The position numbers and the translations under genes are program-made. Shown one piece after another: positions 1 to 7,817 of a stretch of 64,000 bases of DNA (positions within the stretch are counted from its first letter, which is position 1; each line of letters opens with the position of its first letter). The DNA is from Bernardetia sp042180575 (GTDB taxonomy: Bacteria > Bacteroidota > Bacteroidia > Cytophagales > Bernardetiaceae), in NCBI RefSeq assembly GCF_042180575.1, contig NZ_CP170094.1, forward strand, positions 2,170,001 through 2,234,000, given 5' to 3'. The notes beneath the pieces are model-generated. The model saw only the letters and a list, made by a program, of their open reading frames with translations, was not told where the DNA came from and did no database searches.

Positions 1-754
1 CTTCTAAAAAACTCTCTAAATTTTGCTTGGTTTGGTCTTTTCCTTTTTCTAATTCTGGGTCAATTTCTTTTGGTAATAATTGTTCTATAAAAATGACCTC
101 TTCTCCTGCTTTTATTCTCGTAAAACCTTGCTGTAAAAGAATATTTAATTGGTCTTCAAAAGTTCGTTCTTCTGGAATTACTAAAGGCGCAAGAATCATA
201 TATTTTGCGTTGCTTTCGGTTTCATCATCTCCAAAACCTTCAATAAAATCAACTACATCAGAAACATTATCTTTCTTTACCATCTCCCCAGAAATAGGCG
301 AATAAGTAACTCCAATTCTTGAAAAGAGAAGTTTTAGATAATCATAAATTTCTGTCGTTGTTCCTACCGTAGAGCGTGGATTACGAGTATTTACCTTCTG
401 TTCAACAGCAATAGCAGGAGAAACGCCACGAATCCAATCCACATCAGGTTTTTCCATTCTACCCAAAAACTGACGTGCATAACTACTCAAACTTTCCACA
501 TACATACGTTGCCCTTCTGCAAAAAGTGTATCAAAGGCAAGCGACGATTTTCCAGAACCCGAAACGCCAGTAATAACGATGAGTTTATTACGAGGAACAG
601 CCAAACTAATATTTTTGAGATTGTTTACTCGTGCGCCTTTTATGACAATATTGTATTTGGTATCATAACTTTCTAACTCTTTTACTCGCTTTTCTTCTGC
701 TTCTTTTGCTGCTATTTCTTCTTTTGTGAGAGCTTTTTCTGTGGTAGTGGGCAT
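1..754 (-). CDS. uvrA: UvrABC excinuclease subunit A, N-terminal part (runs off the window)
   Basis: This is the damage-recognition ATPase of nucleotide excision repair. Reading from the ATG at 754 downwards, the product starts MPTTTEKALTKEE, then has KGARVNNLKNISL and the Walker A GVSGSGKSSLAFDT, followed by YVESLSSYARQFLGRMEKP and QKVNTRNPRSTVGTTTEI, all hallmarks of the UvrA ATP-binding domain I and signature region. About 251 residues of the usual ~940 are in the window; the rest lies beyond base 1. The charged N-terminal extension before the first strand is longer than in enterobacteria but common in Bacteroidota. No overlap with the next gene. Confidence 0.97.
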   Translation of the reverse strand, partial: MPTTTEKALTKEEIAAKEAEEKRVKELESYDTKYNIVIKGARVNNLKNISLAVPRNKLIVITGVSGSGKSSLAFDTLFAEGQRMYVESLSSYARQFLGRMEKPDVDWIRGVSPAIAVEQKVNTRNPRSTVGTTTEIYDYLKLLFSRIGVTYSPISGEMVKKDNVSDVVDFIEGFGDDETESNAKYMILAPLVIPEERTFEDQLNILLQQGFTRIKAGEEVIFIEQLLPKEIDPELEKGKDQTKQNLESFLE

Positions 755-784
755 TTTGGGAATAATCTATATTTTGAAATTATA

Positions 785-860
785 TAAAACAGACATCTCT
801 GTCTGTTTGGATTTATATTTACTTTATCAATTCTATTCAACAGACTGGGAAGTCTGTTAT
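785..860. repeat. Two short hairpins of related sequence downstream of the SLH gene and upstream of uvrA
   Basis: AAACAGACA-tctc-TGTCTGTTT near 787-808 and AACAGACT-ggga-AGTCTGTT near 839-858 are two adjacent palindromes sharing the CAGAC core. They lie between uvrA and the next leftward gene and could be transcript ends or small dispersed repeats. No promoter or gene is evident in the remaining AT-rich sequence up to 950. Confidence 0.5.
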
Positions 861-952
861 ACATGTAATCAGCAAAAATAACCATTTTTAGCCAAAAAAG
901 TTAGCAAGAAATGATATTTTATAGAAATGTCATAACAAATATCTAAGCAAAA

Positions 953-987
953 AAACTCTATAACTACGTTTTGTAATTATAGAGTTT
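953..987 (-). terminator. Rho-independent terminator of the SLH/GH75-like gene
   Basis: The inverted repeat AAACTCTATAACTAC / GTAATTATAGAGTTT encloses a 5-base loop. On the minus strand it is followed by a T-run, and it sits about 58 bases past the stop of the leftward gene at 1045. Confidence 0.75.
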
Positions 988-1044
988 ATATCCAAAAAGA
1001 AAACTTTAATCTAATTGTCTATTCTTTCAAAATTATCTATTATC

Positions 1045-2685
1045 CTAATAAAAATATTCTAATTGAGCAATTCCACCCCATTCAGTAAAATGACGTTCTC
1101 CTTCTGTAAGAATAGTTTGATACGTCGGAATTTGTCCATTTGTTATACGAGTATTCGGAAATACTAAATAGACAACATCACCAGACTGACCTCCATTTTT
1201 AGGATTATTATTGATTCCTAATAGTTCGGCTGCTTTTATAGAGGCTTCTCCCAAATGACTTGTAGGTCCTACATCAGCATAAATAGCATAACAAAACCTG
1301 CCATTTCTTTGATTATAAATCACTCCAAAATCGCCTAATTTTGCTCCCATAGCCTTACTAGCTGGCAAGACTAAAAATGGAATCGTTTCAGAATTTGCAT
1401 ATCTACGAGGTTCACGGTCGGTATATCTAGCATCTACCATTGCCGTTGTAGAAACATAATATCCTGGTGCAGGTTCAAACGAACGCTGAATGTAAGGAGT
1501 TCCACTTGAATTAGTAGCAATTCCCCACCAATTCCCTGGATAACCTGCATTCGCTAAATAATCTAAACCAGTATTGCTAGGATTGTAGGCATTAGGAGAA
1601 CCATCAGCATTGATTGTCATTTCATTTTCAAAGAAAAATCCATTTCTGCCTGAAAGTTTCCATACTGTTGTGCCTACTGCTACATCATATTGCTGACGAG
1701 AAGTAATCAAAACTACATCATCTTTGATGCTCATAGTTTTGTTTTGTGTAGTAACAAGTGTATTTCCGTTATATCCTTCAATTTTTAATGCCCTATCTGT
1801 ACCTACTCCATAAAAAGTATAAGTAAACGAATAAGAATAATTAGAAGGAGTTGCTGTATAAAGAAGATATCCATCTACAGAAAACTTAACAGAAGTAAGA
1901 TTGGCAGCCTTTCCAGAGAAAGTAATTGCTTCTCCTTTTGTTGCAGGATTTGGATAAGTAGAAGTAAGTCCAAATTTGACTAAATATGAGTTTTCATAGG
2001 CAGGAGCAATATTTTTAGCCATCATAGCTCTATACAAAAGTGATGTTGCATCAGCACGAGTAGCATTTTTATTTGGTTCTAACTTACGTTTATCAGGATG
2101 ATTAATCACAAACTTATTCTGAACAGCATTAGCTATGGCTGTACTTGCCCAAGCAGCTATTTGGGAAGAGTCATCAAAATAAGCAGCTAAAGAATTGGTA
2201 TTTCCACCACTTACATTAAGTCCATTTGCGATAGAAACAAGGGTTTGTAATTTAGTAATATTGTCTTGTGGTTTAAAAGTTCCATCTGGATAGCCTGACA
2301 AATAACCTGCTTTTGCAGCTTTGAGAATATTTTGTTCTGCCCAATGCCCACTAATATCTAAAAAACTAAGGTTTGAATTTTCAGGCTTTGGAGAAGGATT
2401 CAGACAACTTACAATCATTGTCGCAAACTCAGCTCGTGTAACATTATTAGCAGGTCTGAATGTTCCGTCTGTATAACCTGACATATAACCATTATTTGTC
2501 ATGTAATTAATCTCAGTTTCTGCCCAATTTCCTGCCACATCAGTACTACTCATTTGGGTTATTTGAATAGAAGAGGCAGATTTTTTAGCATAACGATTAG
2601 GTAAAAGCTCATTTTCATCTTCTTTCAGCTCACAACTGAACACTAAAATTGAAAGAATAAACAATAGCACACTTAATTTTTTCAT
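1045..2685 (-). CDS. SLH-domain lipoprotein with a C-terminal GH75 chitosanase-like domain
   Basis: The 546-residue product begins with a lipoprotein signal (MKKLSVLLFILSILVFSC, lipobox Cys at about residue 18). Three S-layer-homology repeats follow at about residues 45-220, recognisable by NYMTNNGYMSGYTDGTFRP and AAKAGYLSGYPDGTFKP. A beta-sandwich-like linker leads to a C-terminal region (about 330-546) containing RYTDREPRRYANSETIPFL and YADVGPTSHLGEASIKAAE. The GP..hlGEaS pattern is typical of family 75 chitosanase-like domains. The SLH repeats would hold it at the cell surface and the catalytic domain would act on a beta-linked amino-sugar polymer. The function of the GH75-like domain is inferred from family resemblance only. 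Confidence 0.8.
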   Translation of the reverse strand: MKKLSVLLFILSILVFSCELKEDENELLPNRYAKKSASSIQITQMSSTDVAGNWAETEINYMTNNGYMSGYTDGTFRPANNVTRAEFATMIVSCLNPSPKPENSNLSFLDISGHWAEQNILKAAKAGYLSGYPDGTFKPQDNITKLQTLVSIANGLNVSGGNTNSLAAYFDDSSQIAAWASTAIANAVQNKFVINHPDKRKLEPNKNATRADATSLLYRAMMAKNIAPAYENSYLVKFGLTSTYPNPATKGEAITFSGKAANLTSVKFSVDGYLLYTATPSNYSYSFTYTFYGVGTDRALKIEGYNGNTLVTTQNKTMSIKDDVVLITSRQQYDVAVGTTVWKLSGRNGFFFENEMTINADGSPNAYNPSNTGLDYLANAGYPGNWWGIATNSSGTPYIQRSFEPAPGYYVSTTAMVDARYTDREPRRYANSETIPFLVLPASKAMGAKLGDFGVIYNQRNGRFCYAIYADVGPTSHLGEASIKAAELLGINNNPKNGGQSGDVVYLVFPNTRITNGQIPTYQTILTEGERHFTEWGGIAQLEYFY

Positions 2686-3016
2686 AATAAATTTTTATAA
2701 CAATAATAAGGGAATAGAAAATAATAGGTAGTAAAATTTATTAATCTTGAGATTTAAAGTTAATTTAATTAACTTATAAATCCTAATTATTTATTTAAAT
2801 AATGCAAAGAAAGCACTTTCACTCAAAATGAATTAGTATTTCCTTAGCATTTCACTACACATATTAAAATTTGTTAATCATTTGTTGTTTTTAACTCAAC
2901 TATAAAAAAATATGAATAATTTTATTTGGAATTCATTCAAAAAATAATTCTAATCAACTAAAAATAAGGGGAGAGTGTAATTTTTTAAATTTGTTTTATC
3001 AAAATTTACAATCTCA
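2686..3016. other. AT-rich intergenic region between divergent genes
   Basis: These 331 bases separate the leftward SLH lipoprotein and the rightward Big_2/DM13 lipoprotein. The sequence is rich in A and T, with no open frame, repeat or RNA gene that I can support. It must carry both promoters, but no clear -33/-7 pair stands out. Confidence 0.5.
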
Positions 3017-3943
3017 ATGCAATTACATTCATTTAAAAATAAACTTCATTATGTTGCCTTTTTAGGCATTTTTTCACTTCTTTTCGTTTCCTGTAATAAA
3101 AAAACAGAAGAAGTCGCTCCAATAGAAATACCAGAACGTTTGGAAATATCTCCAACTTCTCAAAGCATAGCTATTGATGAAACAGCCACTTTTACGGCTA
3201 CTTTTTTTGATAATATGGGAAATACAGTTTCTACTCCTTCTGATATTATTTGGTCAAGTAGTAATTCTGCTATCGCAAATGTAACACCTCAAGGAACTGC
3301 AACAGGACTCTCAGCAGGACAAACGACCATAAAAGCAACGTATCAAACCATAGAAGCAACAGCACTTTTGACTGTCGTAACTAATAATAATCAAGTAGCT
3401 ACTGTAACAATTACTCCATCAAATACAGAAATTACATTGACAGAAATGGCAAGTTTAGATTTTTCTGTAAAGAATAATTTGGGACAAGAAATTACAGGAA
3501 AAACAGCTACTTGGACAAGCAGTAACATAGAACTTCTAACCGTAGAAAACGGACAAGTTACAGCAGAGAACTATGGAACAGCAAACGTTACAGCAACAGT
3601 TGATGGAATTCAAAGCAGTCCTGCAACAATACAAGTAATACGCAAAGGAACATTTACAAATAGAGGTTCGGGAAGTGTAAAACTTCGTATTGAAAACGAT
3701 GTTTTGCAAGTTGTGTTGGGAGATGACTTTTCTACTTCGTCTTCTCCTCCAGATTTGAGGGTATATTTAGGAGATACTAATAATAGTGTAAATGGTGCCG
3801 TAGAATTAGCTTCTTTAGACTCTTCTAATGGCTCTCAAACTATCAATGTTTCTTCTGAAATTTCAATTACACAGTACCGTTATGTAATTATTTGGTGTAA
3901 ACAATTTGGTGGTGTTTATGGTGTGGCTGATTTGGGAGAATAA
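3017..3943 (+). CDS. Lipoprotein with two bacterial Ig-like (Big_2) domains and a DM13 domain
   Basis: 308 residues. The N-terminus has a signal ending in a lipobox (LLFVSC, Cys about residue 26). Two BIG2-type Ig repeats follow, about residues 40-120 and 125-208, each with the signature ATFTATF..WSSSNSAIANVTPQGTATGL or TWTSSNIELLTVENGQV. The C-terminal ~90 residues (GSGSVKLRIENDVLQVVLGD, PPDLRVYLGD, YRYVIIWCKQFGGVYGVADL) match the DM13 electron-transfer-like fold. It is probably anchored in the outer membrane. Ligand and partner are unknown. It is followed by a strong terminator at 3973. Confidence 0.82.
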   Translation: MQLHSFKNKLHYVAFLGIFSLLFVSCNKKTEEVAPIEIPERLEISPTSQSIAIDETATFTATFFDNMGNTVSTPSDIIWSSSNSAIANVTPQGTATGLSAGQTTIKATYQTIEATALLTVVTNNNQVATVTITPSNTEITLTEMASLDFSVKNNLGQEITGKTATWTSSNIELLTVENGQVTAENYGTANVTATVDGIQSSPATIQVIRKGTFTNRGSGSVKLRIENDVLQVVLGDDFSTSSSPPDLRVYLGDTNNSVNGAVELASLDSSNGSQTINVSSEISITQYRYVIIWCKQFGGVYGVADLGE

Positions 3944-3972
3944 CTTTAGTTCAAACTTTCCTAACTTTGATA

Positions 3973-4005
3973 GGATAGTATTACAAAAATGCTATCCTTT
4001 TTTTA
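3973..4005 (+). terminator. Rho-independent terminator
   Basis: AGGATAG, a 12-base loop, then CTATCCT and a run of seven T. It lies 30 bases after the stop of the Big_2/DM13 lipoprotein. Confidence 0.8.
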
Positions 4006-4030
4006 TGCCTTTCAATTAATCTTGTAAAAA

Positions 4031-4765
4031 ATGAATTTCAAAACCCGTTCCTACAAAAAGGAATTAATGGACGACTTAAACCTTGCTTCCAAAGACCTCA
4101 AAAAAAATCTTGATGAGCTAGAATTTATAAACACAACCTTAGGAGGGTATAAAGTTTTGACTTCTGCTTTGGATACGCTTTATAAAGAAAATAAAATTAG
4201 TAAGAATCAAGAACATCAAAATCAAAAAACGGTAACACTTGCAGATATTGGAAGTGGAGGAGGAGATACACTTCGTCAAATTACCAAATGGTTTGAGAAA
4301 AAAAATATCAAGGCAAAATTGACAGGAATTGATGCTAATGATTTTATGATAAATTATGCTCAAAACAAGTCAAAAAACTTTCCTCAAATAAATTATGAAC
4401 AGCTCAATGTTTTTGATATTGATTCAAAGAATGAAAATAGATATAATTGGGCTACGATGTCGCTTTTTTGTCATCATTTTACAGATGAGGAATTGATTTT
4501 AATTTTTAAAAATATTCAAAAACTTACTTCAAAAGGTTTTATAATTAATGATTTGCATAGAAATCCTATCGCTTATTACAGTATTTATTTTCTGACACGA
4601 TTATTTAATGGTTCATATTTAGTGCAACATGATGCACCTCTATCTGTTTTGCGTGCCTTCAAAAAACAAGATTTAATCAAACTTTTAGAACAAGCAGGAA
4701 TTAAAAATTATAGAATAAAATGGCAATGGGCATTTCGTTTTCAAGTGATTGTGGAGAAAGAATAG
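4031..4765 (+). CDS. SAM-dependent methyltransferase, class I
   Basis: 244 residues. Motif I is ADIGSGGGDTLRQI (about residues 74-87), followed by the acidic strand end TGIDANDFM. The FDIDSKNENRYNWATMSLFCHHF region is motif IV-like. This arrangement is that of Methyltransf_25/UbiE-like enzymes. In Cytophagia, similar proteins sit beside type III polyketide synthases and FAD-dependent oxidoreductases and methylate lipids or quinone-like compounds, but no such partners are present here, so the substrate cannot be stated. Cytosolic, no signal. Confidence 0.75.
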   Translation: MNFKTRSYKKELMDDLNLASKDLKKNLDELEFINTTLGGYKVLTSALDTLYKENKISKNQEHQNQKTVTLADIGSGGGDTLRQITKWFEKKNIKAKLTGIDANDFMINYAQNKSKNFPQINYEQLNVFDIDSKNENRYNWATMSLFCHHFTDEELILIFKNIQKLTSKGFIINDLHRNPIAYYSIYFLTRLFNGSYLVQHDAPLSVLRAFKKQDLIKLLEQAGIKNYRIKWQWAFRFQVIVEKE

Positions 4766-4871
4766 TGATTAGTTATAAATTATTAGTGATTAATGAATTT
4801 CTTTTGAAAAGTGAGTGTTCTATTTTTACTCTATCGAAACTATTTTTCTTCAAATTCTAAATTTACTTCTT

Positions 4872-5432
4872 ATGACTTATTCTCTCCCTTGGCTCATTTC
4901 AGAATACGAAAACTTGCAAAAACAAGATAAAAACCTTGATTATTTATTCTTTTGGGGACACAAACCAACGCATGATGGAAGTCTTAGCAAAACTATTTTT
5001 AGTCAATGGTGGGAAAAGGAATTTTCTGTAAATGGAATTTCTTACCCAACAGCAGAACATTTTATGATGGCAGAAAAAGCACGTTTATTTAATGATAGGG
5101 AAATATTAGAAGAAATTTTGAAAGCCAAAACTCCAGCCGAAGCCAAAAAATTAGGTAGAAAAGTCAAAAATTTTGATGATGAGATTTGGAAAGAAAATCG
5201 ATTTAAAATTGTCGTAGAAGGTAATTATCACAAATTTTCAAATCCAGAATATAAATCATTTTTACTTGGAACAGGAACTAAAATCATTGTGGAAGCAAGT
5301 CCAATGGATACAATTTGGGGAATAGGTCTTTCTCAAAACTCTAATAAAATCTATAATCCAAATACGTGGCGAGGACTAAATTTATTAGGGTTTGCTCTGA
5401 TGGAAGTTAGAGATAGGTTGATGAATGAATAA
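4872..5432 (+). CDS. NADAR (YbiA-like) family N-glycosidase
   Basis: 186 residues from the ATG at 4872; an upstream in-frame GTG at 4815 would add a poorly conserved leader, so the ATG is preferred. The family signatures are LFFWGHKP, FSQWWEKEFSV, YPTAEHFMMAEKA, LGRKVKNFDDEIWKENR and SPMDTIWGIGL. NADAR proteins hydrolyse N-glycosidic bonds in riboflavin intermediates or ADP-ribosyl nucleotides. The Glu of TAEHFMM and the Trp and Asp of DTIWGIG correspond to active-site positions. It is a stand-alone gene, with no riboflavin genes nearby. Confidence 0.88.
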   Translation: MTYSLPWLISEYENLQKQDKNLDYLFFWGHKPTHDGSLSKTIFSQWWEKEFSVNGISYPTAEHFMMAEKARLFNDREILEEILKAKTPAEAKKLGRKVKNFDDEIWKENRFKIVVEGNYHKFSNPEYKSFLLGTGTKIIVEASPMDTIWGIGLSQNSNKIYNPNTWRGLNLLGFALMEVRDRLMNE

Positions 5433-5435
5433 AAG

Positions 5436-6473
5436 TTATTTTCTACTAAAAATCTCTCCATTCTCAATTTCTAAATTTGATTCTATATTATTATGATATA
5501 ATTTTCCTGTTCCTAATCCTTGTGGAAGTGTAGGATTATAATTGGCTACAAACTGAGAAATTGCATTAAGCCCAATATTTGATTCTAAAGCTGAGGTAAT
5601 CCACCAGTCTATATTTCTTTCTTTACAAAGTTCTATCCATTCAGCCGTTTTTTGCAACCCTCCTAATAAAGTAGGCTTGAAAATCAAAAATTGAGGTTTT
5701 ATATAATCTAACATTTGTTTTTTGTCATCCAAATTTACCAAAGGAATTAGTTCTTCATCAAGGGCAATTGGTAAAGGTGTTTGTTTACAAAGGTGTTTCA
5801 TTTTGTGCCATTGATTTGTTGCAATCGGCTGTTCGATAGAATGAATGGCATAATTTGACAATATTTTTAGTTTTTGTAGAGCTTCATGTACAGGAAAAGC
5901 ACCATTTGCATCTACACGAATGGTTATTTTATTTTCATCAAAACGCTCTCTAATAGATTCTAATAATTTACATTCTTTTTCAAAATCTATTGCTCCAATT
6001 TTTAGCTTTATACAAGAAAATCCTTGTCCTAACTTTTCTTCTAACTGACTTTTCATAAACTCAAAATCGCCCATCCAAACCAAACCATTAATAGGAATAG
6101 TTTTTTGATTGAGCGAAAAATCATTTTTATAAATAATTTGTTTTCCACCATTTTCTAAATCCAAAAAAGCAGTTTCAAAACCAAAACGAACAGCAGGAAG
6201 AGAAACAGGAATTAAAGCAAAAATATCTGAAAGTGAATGTATAACAGTATTTCCTATTCGTTTACAAACATCTGCAATTATACTTTCAAGATGTGGAAGA
6301 AAATCTATACTCAATCCAGAAAGAGGTGAAATTTCTCCTGTTCCGATCGTTTCAGTATCATTTTTTTTTGATAAATAGATAAAATAGGTATCTCTTTCCT
6401 TCATTGTACCACGAGAAGTGCCAGCCAAAAAGTGAAATTTTAAACGATGTTTTTTGTAAGATGCAGAATACAT
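5436..6473 (-). CDS. menC: o-succinylbenzoate synthase (enolase superfamily)
   Basis: 345 residues. This enolase-superfamily enzyme is expected to dehydrate SHCHC to o-succinylbenzoate in menaquinone synthesis. Visible active-site elements in order are CIKLKIGA (KxK), RVDANGAF (metal Asp), SIEQPI (metal Glu), IALDEEL (metal Asp) and FLIFKPTLLGG (Lys). The length and the N-terminal capping domain fit MenC rather than dipeptide epimerases, but no other men genes are in the window, so a dipeptide epimerase remains a weaker alternative. The gene converges on the NADAR gene with only 3 bases between stops. Confidence 0.83.
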   Translation of the reverse strand: MYSASYKKHRLKFHFLAGTSRGTMKERDTYFIYLSKKNDTETIGTGEISPLSGLSIDFLPHLESIIADVCKRIGNTVIHSLSDIFALIPVSLPAVRFGFETAFLDLENGGKQIIYKNDFSLNQKTIPINGLVWMGDFEFMKSQLEEKLGQGFSCIKLKIGAIDFEKECKLLESIRERFDENKITIRVDANGAFPVHEALQKLKILSNYAIHSIEQPIATNQWHKMKHLCKQTPLPIALDEELIPLVNLDDKKQMLDYIKPQFLIFKPTLLGGLQKTAEWIELCKERNIDWWITSALESNIGLNAISQFVANYNPTLPQGLGTGKLYHNNIESNLEIENGEIFSRK

Positions 6474-6758
6474 GAAATAAAGTAAGAGGTAAGAAGTATA
6501 AAATCAGACTTGTAAAAATAGAAAAACTAATCAAAAACTAGCATAAATAGCCAAAAAACTAGAATTACGCAAGACAAGATAAAATCAAAATTACTTTTTA
6601 TGAAATGAAATTACTATTTTTGATGTGTAAAAAATAAAAAATATTTTTTAGTAGGTAATTCTCTTAGAAGTTTTGTAATATTGGAAAGTAAATTAATTCG
6701 CTTTTCTTTACACACTAAGATTATTTATTATCCCTAAAACTCAATCCCAAAACCCCTT

Positions 6759-7106
6759 ATGAGTCAAAGCAAAACAGACTTAGCACGCATACAAAGTGTT
6801 TTGGAGTCTATGTATGAAATCGAAAGTTATGTAAAAGGAGCTTCCCACGAAGATTTTCTTAATAATTCGATGATGCGTATTGCGACTGTAAAACAACTGG
6901 AAATTATTGGATTGATTGTAGAAAAAGTTTCTGATAATTTGAAAGATGATTATCCACAATTACATTGGGAAGCCATCGAAAGACTGCATAAAGTTTTGGT
7001 TCATGAGTATTTAGGTATTAATTTCGAACTCGTTTGGGTAACAGCTCGCAAAGAAATTCCGACATTAAAAAAACAATTCGAACTTATTTTGTCACAAATA
7101 AGTTGA
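6759..7106 (+). CDS. HepT-like HEPN-domain protein (DUF86)
   Basis: 115 residues, all helical. The DUF86/HepT signature is VKQLEIIGLIVEKVSDNL followed by ERLHKVLVHEYLGINFELVW. The R-x(6)-H motif (R and H of RLHKVLVH) is the HEPN ribonuclease active site. In the known MntA-HepT toxin-antitoxin system, a small MNT nucleotidyltransferase AMPylates the HEPN toxin. No MNT gene lies beside it here: menC is upstream and divergent, and tRNA-Asn is downstream. It ends with a TGA stop, showing that TGA is a stop codon in this host. Confidence 0.85.
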   Translation: MSQSKTDLARIQSVLESMYEIESYVKGASHEDFLNNSMMRIATVKQLEIIGLIVEKVSDNLKDDYPQLHWEAIERLHKVLVHEYLGINFELVWVTARKEIPTLKKQFELILSQIS

Positions 7107-7270
7107 GAAAGCATAAGTAAGGAGACTTTATTTTGAAACAAAATATTTTTTTTTCAGAAAAACTTAAAAAAACACTTCAAATAACTCCTTGTTTATCAAC
7201 AAAATAGCTCTAAAAACAGACTAAAAGCATTAAAAACACAGAAAAAACTTAAAAAAAATTAGTCTAACTA

Positions 7271-7301
7271 TTGTGTAGTTCAAAAAAACGTTTTACCTTT
7301 G
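7271..7301 (+). promoter_or_regulatory. Putative sigma-A promoter (Bacteroidota type)
   Basis: TTG at 7271 and TACCTTTG at 7294-7301 match the Bacteroidota -33/-7 pattern (TTTG ... TAnnTTTG) with a 20-base spacer. The same box sequence and spacing recur at 7400-7430. Confidence 0.5.
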
Positions 7302-7397
7302 CATCAGCAAATGGGAAAAACAAGTCCTCAAAAAGAAAGAAGACACGTTTTTAAAACAAAAAAAAGTTTAAACTCATTTAAAAATAACCATAATTTG

Positions 7398-7430
7398 TTT
7401 TGTTATTCAAATAAAGTTTTCATACCTTTG
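7398..7430 (+). promoter_or_regulatory. Putative promoter of tRNA-Asn
   Basis: TTTTG at 7398-7402 and TACCTTTG at 7423-7430, spacer 20 bases, lie 38 bases before the tRNA 5' end. Confidence 0.6.
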
Positions 7431-7468
7431 CAAAACATTATTTAATAGATAATGAAACCAGTTTAAAT

Positions 7469-7542
7469 TCCTTCTTAGCTCAGCTGGTTAGAGCATCTGA
7501 CTGTTAATCAGAGGGTCCTTGGTTCGAGCCCAAGAGAAGGAG
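7469..7542 (+). tRNA. tRNA-Asn (anticodon GTT)
   Basis: The acceptor stem TCCTTCT pairs with AGAAGGA. The D-arm is GCTCAGCTGGTTAGAGC, the anticodon stem TCTGA/TCAGA encloses CTGTTAA with anticodon GTT, and the T-arm CTTGG-TTCGAGC-CCAAG is canonical. Discriminator G follows. CCA is not encoded. 74 nt. Confidence 0.97.
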
Positions 7543-7630
7543 CAAAATCTTAACAGAATATTATTAGATTACTCTCTTTTATTTTCTAATAGTTCTGATA
7601 CTTTGAGATTTTCATAATTGAAAGATAGAA

Positions 7631-7664
7631 AAAAGCCTTTACAGTTTTGTAAGGGCTTTTTTTA
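7631..7664 (+). terminator. Rho-independent terminator
   Basis: AAAAGCC-TTACA / TGTAA-GGGCTTTT with a short loop and T-run, about 90 bases after tRNA-Asn. Confidence 0.7.
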
Positions 7665-7718
7665 TGTCTATACTTTTTAGGATTAATTCGTAAAAATTCG
7701 CTTCAAAATACACCTATA

Positions 7719-7751
7719 TTGTGTTTCTTTAGCAGAGAAATGTTATTTTTG
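7719..7751 (+). promoter_or_regulatory. Putative promoter of the biotin carboxylase gene
   Basis: TTG at 7719-7721 and TATTTTTG at 7744-7751 fit the Bacteroidota pattern with a slightly long 22-base spacer, 67 bases upstream of the start codon. Confidence 0.35.
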
Positions 7752-7817
7752 TTTTCTAAGTCTTCTCAACATTCAAAAGATAACCAAAGAAATAGATAAA
7801 AAACACCACAACATATA

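Larger units (their letters stand above)
7107..7468. other. Intergenic region carrying two Bacteroidota-type promoters
   Basis: No gene is visible in these 362 bases. Two promoter-like boxes are present (7271-7301 and 7398-7430, listed separately); the second reads into tRNA-Asn. The stretch 7302-7397 is purine-rich and has no conserved feature I recognise. Confidence 0.5.

Noticed and set aside
27..305. Rightward 92-residue frame at the window start
   Set aside because: It is antisense to conserved uvrA coding sequence.
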